The position numbers and the translations under genes are program-made. Source: Acidobacteriota bacterium (GTDB lineage Bacteria > Acidobacteriota > Thermoanaerobaculia > Multivoradales > JAHZIX01). Taken from it: a stretch of DNA of 6,942 bases. Location of the stretch: positions 1,493 to 8,434 of the forward strand of contig JAGQSE010000292.1 of assembly GCA_020439725.1 (NCBI GenBank), in the 5' to 3' direction. The notes under the pieces are model-generated. The model saw only the letters and a list, made by a program, of their open reading frames with translations, made no database searches and had not been told where the DNA came from. Shown here in pieces: positions 1-5,045 of this stretch; positions within the stretch are counted from its first letter, which is position 1, and each line of letters opens with the position of its first letter.

Positions 1-727
1 GCTCCTGGGCCGGAACGACGAGGGTCTGCCGGTCTACCTGGCCAGCGGCCGCTTCGGGCCCTATGTCCAGCTGGGCGAGACCCCCGAGCGCGGCTCGCAG
101 GAGGCCAAGCCGAAGCGCGCCTCGCTGCCCAAGGGGGTGAGCCCCGAGAGCGTCCGGCTCGACCAGGCGCTGCGCTGGCTGTCGCTGCCGCGCACCCTCG
201 GCAAGGATTCCGACGGAGAAGAGGTCATCGCCGCCAGCGGCCGGTTCGGACCCTTCATCAAGCGCGGCACCGACACCCGGTCGCTGACCACCGCCGACGA
301 CGTCTACACCGTCGATCTCGCACGCGCCCTCGAGCTCCTGGCCCAGCCCAAGGCCGGTCGCGGTCGCGGCCGGGCGGCGCGCACCGTGCTCAAGGAGCTC
401 GGCGAAGGCGCCGAGGGCAAGCCGCTCCAGCTCCTCGACGGCCGCTACGGGCCCTACGTCACCGACGGCACGGTCAACGCTTCGCTGCCCAAGGGGGCGG
501 ATCCCCAGGCGCTGACCCGCGAGGAAGCTCTGCGCCTGCTGGCGGAACGGGGCAAGGCGCCCAAGGGCCGAGGCCGCAAGGCAGCCGCCAAGACCGCCGC
601 GGCCAAGAAGCCCACCACGAAGAAGCCCGCCGCGAAGAAGGCTCCGACCAAGAAGACGACGGCGAAGAAGGCCACCGCCAAGAAGACCACCGCCAAGAAG
701 ACGACCTCACGGAAGAGCTCGACCTAG
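1..727 (+). CDS. topA: DNA topoisomerase I, C-terminal part (5' end outside window)
   Basis: This is the C-terminal end of a type IA topoisomerase, which relaxes negatively supercoiled DNA. The frame is open from base 2, so 241 residues are visible; the gene starts left of the window and the catalytic core is not seen. Three copies of the topoisomerase C-terminal repeat are recognisable by their cores: GRFGPYVQLG (visible residues 16-25), GRFGPFIKRG (80-89) and GRYGPYVTDG (147-156). Each is followed by the usual 'SLP/SLT' stretch. These repeats bind DNA in known TopA proteins. From about residue 188 the protein becomes a lysine-rich tail with KK every five residues. The GTG at 137 is an internal valine codon, not a start, because the repeat homology runs through it. 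Family identity is very secure from the repeat pattern; the missing active site cannot be checked here. Confidence 0.93.
   Translation, partial: LLGRNDEGLPVYLASGRFGPYVQLGETPERGSQEAKPKRASLPKGVSPESVRLDQALRWLSLPRTLGKDSDGEEVIAASGRFGPFIKRGTDTRSLTTADDVYTVDLARALELLAQPKAGRGRGRAARTVLKELGEGAEGKPLQLLDGRYGPYVTDGTVNASLPKGADPQALTREEALRLLAERGKAPKGRGRKAAAKTAAAKKPTTKKPAAKKAPTKKTTAKKATAKKTTAKKTTSRKSST
605..715 (+). repeat. 15-bp tandem repeat encoding the lysine tail of TopA
   Basis: Eight consecutive units of five codons each begin with a basic pair: seven KK and a final RK, in the pattern KKxxx with x mostly T, A or P. At DNA level every unit starts AAGAAG (the last CGGAAG), spaced exactly 15 bp apart. Such histone-H1-like tails are known on topoisomerase I of several high-GC bacteria, where they aid DNA binding and processivity. 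The role here is inferred from that. Confidence 0.9.
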
Positions 728-755
728 AGCCGCGCGGACCCGCCGGCTCCGCGGC
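727..755 (+). terminator. GC-rich hairpin at the topA stop codon, weak terminator candidate
   Basis: GAGCCG (727-732) can pair with CGGCTC (744-749). An alternative fold pairs GCCGCG (729-734) with CGCGGC (750-755). The two folds exclude each other. No T-tract follows, so this is not a classic intrinsic terminator; it may only pause RNA polymerase or protect the mRNA end. In DNA this rich in G and C, a 6-bp stem can arise by chance. Confidence 0.3.
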
Positions 756-787
756 AATGACGAAACGGCGAACTCACGGCGATCGTC

Positions 788-816
788 TCGCCAAGGACCG
801 GGGGCCGGAATAGACT
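788..816 (+). promoter_or_regulatory. Weak sigma-70-like promoter candidate for the peroxiredoxin gene
   Basis: TCGCCA (788-793) and TAGACT (811-816) each match 4 of 6 consensus positions of TTGACA and TATAAT and are separated by 17 bp. They lie about 60 bp upstream of the peroxiredoxin start in a 147-bp gap. The match is modest, and no operator for a peroxide regulator is recognisable. Confidence 0.25.
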
Positions 817-874
817 CTCGGCGTCGTCGCGACCGGATGCTCGCGCCGCTCCACCGACCGTCCAGGAGGACTCC

Positions 875-1378
875 ATGACCGTTCAGATCGGCGATTCCAT
901 CCCTTCGGCCAGTCTCGGTGTCATGACGCCCGACGGGCCTTCGACCCTCACCACCGACGAGATTTTCGCGGGCAAGCGGGTGGTCCTCTTCGCCGTTCCC
1001 GGCGCCTTCACCCCCACCTGCTCGGACCGCCACCTGCCGGGCTTCCTCGAGAACGCGGCAGCGATTCGGCGCCGTGGGGTCGATACCCTGGCCTGCCTGG
1101 CGGTCAACGACGTGTTCGTCATGAGCGCCTGGGGCGAGGCCACCGGCGCCGCCGGGACCCTCCAGATGCTCGCCGACGGCAACGGCGATCTGGCTCGAGC
1201 CCTCGGTCTCGAAGCCGACTTCACCCAGTTCGGCATGGGCCATCGCTCGCGCCGCTACGCCGCCATCGTCGACGACGGCGTGGTCCGCTGGCTCGGCGTC
1301 GAGACCGCGCCGGGCGTCCGCGAGTCGAGCGCCGACGCCGCCCTCGCCGCTCTCGATGCCCTCGGTCCGCGCGGCTGA
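875..1378 (+). CDS. Peroxiredoxin, Prx5/type II family (redoxin domain)
   Basis: This 167-residue thiol peroxidase would reduce hydrogen peroxide and organic hydroperoxides, probably in the cytoplasm since no signal peptide is seen. The active-site signature PGAFTPTCS gives Pro42, Thr46 and the peroxidatic Cys49; Arg127, in 'SRRYAAIVDDG', is the expected conserved arginine that polarises the peroxide. The family hallmark 'VNDVFVMSAWG' follows at 78-87. The only other cysteine is Cys74, 25 residues after Cys49. That matches the Cys51/Cys76 spacing of plant type II peroxiredoxins; the C-terminal resolving cysteine of human PRDX5 is absent. Recycling by glutaredoxin or thioredoxin is therefore likely but inferred. 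Length is normal for a stand-alone Prx5 domain, with no fused glutaredoxin. The start is fixed by AGGAGG at 864-869, five bases before ATG. It lies 147 bp after topA and probably has its own promoter. Confidence 0.93.
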   Translation: MTVQIGDSIPSASLGVMTPDGPSTLTTDEIFAGKRVVLFAVPGAFTPTCSDRHLPGFLENAAAIRRRGVDTLACLAVNDVFVMSAWGEATGAAGTLQMLADGNGDLARALGLEADFTQFGMGHRSRRYAAIVDDGVVRWLGVETAPGVRESSADAALAALDALGPRG

Positions 1379-1379
1379 G

Positions 1380-1423
1380 GCCGACTCGGTCGAAGTCCGT
1401 AGCCGCGGCCGAGCGGAGTCGGC
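1380..1423 (+). terminator. 8-bp inverted repeat just after the peroxiredoxin stop, terminator candidate
   Basis: GCCGACTC (1380-1387) is perfectly repeated in inverse as GAGTCGGC (1416-1423). The enclosed 28 nt contain the palindrome GCCGCGGC (1402-1409) and a competing pairing of CTCGG (1385-1389) with CCGAG (1409-1413). Its place directly after the stop codon suggests a transcription end or mRNA-protecting structure. It lacks a U-tract. Confidence 0.42.
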
Positions 1424-1456
1424 ACGCACCTCGCTGACCGGAAGAGGTTTTGAGCT

Positions 1457-1485
1457 GAAGGTATACTGAAAGGAATCGTACCTTC
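1457..1485 (+). promoter_or_regulatory. -10-like TATACT overlapped by a 7-bp dyad, upstream of the repeat-protein gene
   Basis: TATACT (1462-1467) is the best -10 box in this gap (5 of 6 to TATAAT), but no convincing -35 sits 16-18 bp upstream. A dyad GAAGGTA (1457-1463) / TACCTTC (1479-1485) with a 15-nt spacer overlaps it. If transcription starts near 1474, the leader is about 70 nt. The dyad could be an operator. An RNA hairpin is less likely, because its left arm would lie upstream of the start site. Confidence 0.4.
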
Positions 1486-1545
1486 GCGCGCCCCGCTCGC
1501 CAGCGGGACGCACTCCGTGCACCTCCTGCTCGAAAGGAACACGGA

Positions 1546-1665
1546 ATGCTCTCGGTTTCTCCCGGCCGTTTCGTCTCCGCTCGCTCTCCGCGCTTCCCCT
1601 TCGCCCGCGTTTGCCTCGTCGCGCTGAGCCTGCTCGGCACCTTGGGTCTCTCGGTGGCCGGTGCC
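1546..1665 (+). other. Sec signal peptide of the repeat protein
   Basis: Residues 1-40 show a basic n-region (four Arg), a leucine/valine-rich h-region (22-37) and the small-residue motif A38-G39-A40 before Q41. The single Cys23 sits at the start of the hydrophobic stretch, not at its end, so this is not a lipobox. Signal peptidase I cleavage is inferred. Confidence 0.85.
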
Positions 1666-4600
1666 CAGCCGTATCGCATCGACGACGTCAAGACCCTGGT
1701 CGACGACTCGGCCCATGCAATCCCGATCGTGTTGGGGGAGCTGGGCGGCGAGCTCTATTTCTTCGCTTCGGACCCGATCCACGGTCGCGAGCTCTGGCGC
1801 ACCGACGGCACGGCCGCGGGAACGGTGATGGTGCGCGACATCTGGCCCGGAGTGGACCGGCCCTATGACGGCATCGGGGAGGTCGGCTACACCGCGGGGC
1901 CCTTGCTCTACTTCAACGGGGAGGATCCCCTCCTGGGCCGCGAGCTGTGGCGCACCGACGGCACCGCCGCAGGGACCTTCTCGGTGGGGGAGGTCTTTCC
2001 CGGGACAGGGTTCTCCTTCGTTCCCCGCATGGTCGGGTACGTCGATCCGCTCTTCGTCTTTTCGCACGAGGACGACGTCCACGGTCTGGCGCTGTGGTCC
2101 ACCGACGGCTCGCCAGGCTCGGTCGAGCTGGTCGCAGACATCTCGGCTGTCCCCGGGGCCACCTCCGACACCCCGGGGCTGGTCCTGGGTGACGTCGTCA
2201 TCTTCCGGGCCAACGACGGGGTCTCGGGGTATGAGCCGTGGATCAGCGACGGCACCACCGCCGGCACCGAGCTCCTGGCCGACATCAACCCGGGCCCCGA
2301 GGCCGGCAACCCCTTTTACAACACGCGGTTCGACGACCGGGTCTTCTTCAGCGCCGGGGACTTCGACACCTTTGGCCGCGAGCCGTGGGTGACCGATGGT
2401 ACTCCCGCCGGCACGATGCGCCTGCTCGACATCGCGCCGATGTCGGCCTCGTCGTCCCCCAACTACTTCACGCCCTTTGCCGGTAGTCTTTTCTTCAGCG
2501 CCGCCGGCGAGCTGTGGGTGACCGACGGCACCGCCCTGGGCACCACGCAGGTGGTCGATCTGAACGGTGGTGCGAGCTCGGCCCCGACTCGGCTCGAGGC
2601 GTCCAGCAGCGGTCTGTTCTTCGCCGCCACCACCGCGGCGGAGGGCACCGAGCTGTGGCTGAGCGACGGCACCGCCGCGGGGACCCAGCTGGTCCTCGAT
2701 ATCCGGTCGGGGAGCGCGGACAGCGATCCCGAGGAGCTCACGGCCCTTGGCGGGCAGGTCTTCTTCACCGCCGATGATGGGATCCACGGGCGCGAGCTGT
2801 GGCTGAGCGACGGCACCGCCGCCGGCACGCATCTCGTCGTGGACATTCGTCCCGGGGGTCCATCGAGCGATCCGGAGCAGCTCCGCGTCTACGACGGCAA
2901 GCTCTATTTCACCGCCACCGAGCCATCTTCGGGAGAGGAGCTGTGGGTGAGCGATGGCACCGCGGCGGGTACCCACGTGCTGCGCGACATCAACCGGGAC
3001 GCCGGCTCGGACGCCAAGGACCTGGTGATCCGCGGCGAGGACGTCGTTTTTCGCGCCGTCGACAACTCGACCAAGCTTGGCCTCTTCATCAGCGACGGTA
3101 CCGCCGCCGGCACGCGGCTCTTGGCGGCCGGGCAGGGGGACCAGGCTGGGATGAGCCGGCCCGAGGTGCCGACGGTGGTCGGCGACGATGTCTTCTTCGC
3201 TGGCGTCGCCACCGGTGGCGGCACCCAGATCTTCCGCACCGACGGCACCGTCGCCGGGACGTCGCAGGTGTCGACCATCGCGGGCGGCGGCGACCTCAAC
3301 GAGATGGCACGGGTCGGCGACAAGGTGGTCTTCGACCTGAACACTGCCGCGGGCCGAGAACCCTGGGTGAGCGACGGCACGCCCGCGGGGACCTTCCAGC
3401 TCGCCGATCTGTTCCCCTCGGGGAGCTCGAGCCCGCAGAGTTTCACGTCCTTCGGGGCTCTTGCGCTCTTCGTGGCGCGGACTCCTGGCGAAGGCTTCGA
3501 GCTGTGGGCCACCGACGGTACCTCCGCCGGCACCGGGCTGGTCTTGGACATTCGCTCCGGTCCGGCACCCTCGGAACCCCGGTACCTCACCCCCGTGGCC
3601 GGCGAGGTCTTCTTCACCGCCTACACCCCTCTGAACGGGCGCGAGCTGTGGATCACCGACGGCACCGGGCCGGGCACGCAGATGGTGGTCGACATCGACG
3701 GTGTCCTAGGATCCTTTCCCGGTCCGTTGCAGCTCACCGCCGGCCTCGACCGGTTGTTCTTCATCCTCGACGACGGCAGCCACGGCTTCGAGCCCTGGGT
3801 GAGCGACGGTACCGCGGCCGGCACCCAGATGCTGGTCGACGCCAATCCCTTGCCCGAGGGCCTCCGACCGGTGCTGCTCGGCGAGTACGACGGGCGCTTC
3901 TACTTCGTCGCCGACGACGGTGCCGCCGATCGCTTGTGGAGCACCGACGGCACGCCCGCCGGCACCACCGCGGTCGCGCAGCTCGACCGTGGCGCCACCG
4001 AGGCCACCGAGCCCCCCGGGGTCGCCTTCGACGGTCTCTTCTACTTCGCGACCTGGAGCGTTGAGGGTGGTGCCGAGCTGTGGGTCACCGACGGGACCGC
4101 GGCGGGCACCGGACCCGCGGCGGACCTGGTGCCGGGGCTCGAATCGTCGGCGCCCCAGGACCTCGAGGTCGCCGGCTCGCTGCTCTACTTCACCGCCACG
4201 GACCGGACCTTCGGGCGCGAACCGTGGGCGCTGGCGGCCTCCGACCTGATCTTCTTCGACGGTCTCGAGACCGGCGATGCCTCGCGCTGGACCTCGAGCA
4301 CCGAGCTCGGCGGCTCGCTCGCCTACGCCGCCCAGGCCGCGTCCCGTGGCGAGCTAGGGCTCGAGGTCTCGGCGAACGCCGCCACGGACCGGGCCTTCCT
4401 GGTCGACGAGTCGCCCGACGGCGAGGACCTCTACCGCGTCCGCTTCGCCTTCGACCCGAACTCGATCACCCTCGCCGAGAACACCCGCGTCAAGATCCTG
4501 AGCACTCGCGCCGACACCGGCCAGCGGCTGATCCAGGCGGTGGTGCGCTGGCGCGCGGCGGAAGGCTTCGCGCTTCGGGTCAAGGCGCACCGCAACGACC

Positions 4601-4872
4601 TCGGCTGGGACGGCACGGGTTGGTATCCATTGCCGGACGGGCCGAGCACCCTTGAGATCGAGTGGCGTCGCTCCTCTGCCCCCGGTGCTGCCGACGGCCG
4701 GTTGGTGGTGTGGCTCGACAGCACCGAGCTCGAAACCGTCACCGGCATCGACAACGACCTGTGGCCCACCGACTGGATCCAGTGGGGCCTGGTCAGCGGC
4801 GCCCCGGCGGGGGTGTCCGGGAGCTTCTACCTCGACGACCTGCGGTCTTGGCGGAGCCCCGGCGAACTCTGA
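1546..4872 (+). CDS. Secreted ELWxxDGT-repeat protein with C-terminal beta-rich domain
   Basis: This is a 1108-residue exported protein of unknown cellular role. Residues 1-40 are a Sec signal peptide: arginines at 8, 13, 16 and 21, a hydrophobic stretch at 22-37, and an AGA cleavage site before Gln41. Residues about 66-895 are tandem units of about 48 residues, each with a 'LYFTADD..G.ELW' half, the loop [T/S]DGTxxGT, and a 'LVxDI.PG' strand. Seventeen loops begin at residues 82, 133, 182, 230, 279, 322, 369, 417, 465, 512, 561, 605, 652, 700, 749, 796 and 844; a truncated unit (EPWALAAS) ends at 899. Unit size and predicted strands suggest beta-propeller blades (inference). Residues 900-1108 form a separate beta-rich domain opened by DGLETGDASRW. 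No catalytic motif is seen. The start is supported by GAAAGGA (1532-1538), seven bases before ATG. It stands alone, 167 bp after the peroxiredoxin gene. Family naming (ELWxxDGT repeat) is secure; function is not. Confidence 0.9.
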   Translation: MLSVSPGRFVSARSPRFPFARVCLVALSLLGTLGLSVAGAQPYRIDDVKTLVDDSAHAIPIVLGELGGELYFFASDPIHGRELWRTDGTAAGTVMVRDIWPGVDRPYDGIGEVGYTAGPLLYFNGEDPLLGRELWRTDGTAAGTFSVGEVFPGTGFSFVPRMVGYVDPLFVFSHEDDVHGLALWSTDGSPGSVELVADISAVPGATSDTPGLVLGDVVIFRANDGVSGYEPWISDGTTAGTELLADINPGPEAGNPFYNTRFDDRVFFSAGDFDTFGREPWVTDGTPAGTMRLLDIAPMSASSSPNYFTPFAGSLFFSAAGELWVTDGTALGTTQVVDLNGGASSAPTRLEASSSGLFFAATTAAEGTELWLSDGTAAGTQLVLDIRSGSADSDPEELTALGGQVFFTADDGIHGRELWLSDGTAAGTHLVVDIRPGGPSSDPEQLRVYDGKLYFTATEPSSGEELWVSDGTAAGTHVLRDINRDAGSDAKDLVIRGEDVVFRAVDNSTKLGLFISDGTAAGTRLLAAGQGDQAGMSRPEVPTVVGDDVFFAGVATGGGTQIFRTDGTVAGTSQVSTIAGGGDLNEMARVGDKVVFDLNTAAGREPWVSDGTPAGTFQLADLFPSGSSSPQSFTSFGALALFVARTPGEGFELWATDGTSAGTGLVLDIRSGPAPSEPRYLTPVAGEVFFTAYTPLNGRELWITDGTGPGTQMVVDIDGVLGSFPGPLQLTAGLDRLFFILDDGSHGFEPWVSDGTAAGTQMLVDANPLPEGLRPVLLGEYDGRFYFVADDGAADRLWSTDGTPAGTTAVAQLDRGATEATEPPGVAFDGLFYFATWSVEGGAELWVTDGTAAGTGPAADLVPGLESSAPQDLEVAGSLLYFTATDRTFGREPWALAASDLIFFDGLETGDASRWTSSTELGGSLAYAAQAASRGELGLEVSANAATDRAFLVDESPDGEDLYRVRFAFDPNSITLAENTRVKILSTRADTGQRLIQAVVRWRAAEGFALRVKAHRNDLGWDGTGWYPLPDGPSTLEIEWRRSSAPGAADGRLVVWLDSTELETVTGIDNDLWPTDWIQWGLVSGAPAGVSGSFYLDDLRSWRSPGEL
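1741..4230 (+). repeat. Tandem ~144-bp units encoding ELWxxDGTxxGT repeats
   Basis: Loop-to-loop distances are 51, 49, 48, 49, 43, 47, 48, 48, 47, 49, 44, 47, 48, 49, 47, 48 and 48 residues. Most units keep W at the ELW/EPW position and all but one keep DGT. Unit 3 is degenerate (LWSTDGSPGS), and units 10 (GLFISDGT) and 11 (QIFRTDGT) replace the Trp by Phe. Units 7, 8 and 9 are spaced exactly 144 bp apart. Around 2650 and 2794 the DNA is nearly identical across the loop, which fits recent unit duplication. Confidence 0.93.
4243..4869 (+). other. C-terminal beta-rich (possibly ConA-like jelly-roll) domain of the repeat protein
   Basis: Residues 900-1108 lack the ELW unit. The domain opens with IFFDGLETGDASRW, a 'DGFExGDxSxW'-type motif often seen before C-terminal domains of secreted proteins. 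It continues with alternating strands (for example YRVRFAFD, LIQAVVRW, LVVWLDS) and ends GSFYLDDLRSW. This layout resembles concanavalin-A-like lectin folds, suggesting carbohydrate or surface binding. The fold is my inference from pattern; no binding residues can be assigned. Confidence 0.6.
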
Positions 4873-4908
4873 GGACGTCGGACCGGACGAGTTCAGTTGA
4901 AAGAGGTT

Positions 4909-4941
4909 GAGCTCCACCGCGATTAGCGAGCGGTGGAGCTC
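4909..4941 (+). terminator. Perfect 12-bp hairpin 36 bp after the repeat-protein stop
   Basis: GAGCTCCACCGC (4909-4920) and GCGGTGGAGCTC (4930-4941) are perfect inverse complements around a 9-nt loop. It is the strongest stem I found in the window. No T-tract follows; instead the bases are GTAAGGAGGTC. It may end transcription, block 3' exonucleases, or act as a regulatory RNA element. Confidence 0.6.
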
Positions 4942-4942
4942 G

Positions 4943-4951
4943 TAAGGAGGT
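4943..4951 (+). promoter_or_regulatory. Orphan consensus Shine-Dalgarno sequence after the hairpin
   Basis: TAAGGAGGT matches the extended anti-Shine-Dalgarno complement over nine bases, better than any start-associated site in this window. No ATG, GTG or TTG lies 4-12 nt downstream. The nearest TTG (4986) is about 35 nt away and opens only a 16-codon frame. Real sequence; function uncertain. Confidence 0.5.
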
Positions 4952-4964
4952 CTCGCCGACGGCA

Positions 4965-4982
4965 GCCTGAGCAAAGCCTGAG
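4965..4982 (+). repeat. GCCTGAG direct repeat in the gap before the 388-residue gene
   Basis: GCCTGAG occurs at 4965-4971 and 4976-4982 with CAAA between, an 11-bp period equal to one helical turn. It directly precedes an AT-rich island. That spacing suits a dimeric regulator binding one face of the DNA, but no regulator is identified. Confidence 0.45.
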
Positions 4983-5009
4983 AGGTTGCTTAATATTTCT
5001 TTATTGCGG

Positions 5010-5045
5010 TTGTTTGCGAATGCTTCCTTGCTGTAGCGTTCGCGC
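5010..5045 (+). promoter_or_regulatory. Candidate promoter for a leaderless transcript of the 388-residue gene
   Basis: TTGTTT (5010-5015), 18 bp, then TAGCGT (5034-5039, fitting TANNNT) and six bases to ATG at 5046 would place the transcription start at the start codon. The AT-rich stretch 4986-5015 just upstream stands out in this GC-rich window and could act as an UP element. No Shine-Dalgarno precedes the ATG, which fits leaderless translation. The -35 match is only 3 of 6. Confidence 0.4.

Noticed and set aside
137..139. GTG as start of a small separate gene at the topA end
   Set aside because: The first TopA C-terminal repeat lies upstream in the same frame, so this is an internal valine.
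707..1522. A 271-codon minus-strand frame over the peroxiredoxin gene
   Set aside because: It lies antisense to a clearly recognised peroxiredoxin and has no domain or ribosome site.
1255..2976. A 573-codon open frame on the minus strand opposite the peroxiredoxin end and the repeat protein
   Set aside because: It mirrors the GC-rich repeat array and spans a real gene end, its promoter and a signal peptide. Its sequence is low-complexity Gly/Ala/Arg/Glu with no domain. A by-product of codon bias.
2799..4064. A 421-codon open frame on the plus strand inside the repeat protein
   Set aside because: It is a shifted reading of the 144-bp repeats giving Arg/His-rich monotonous sequence. The repeat frame has the Shine-Dalgarno, signal peptide and conserved units.
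4354..4974. A 206-codon minus-strand frame over the C-terminal domain and the hairpin
   Set aside because: No motif, antisense to a supported domain, and it would be interrupted by the strong hairpin at its start.
4986..5036. TTG-initiated 16-codon peptide served by the orphan Shine-Dalgarno
   Set aside because: The Shine-Dalgarno is about 35 nt away, too far, and the peptide has no recognisable character.
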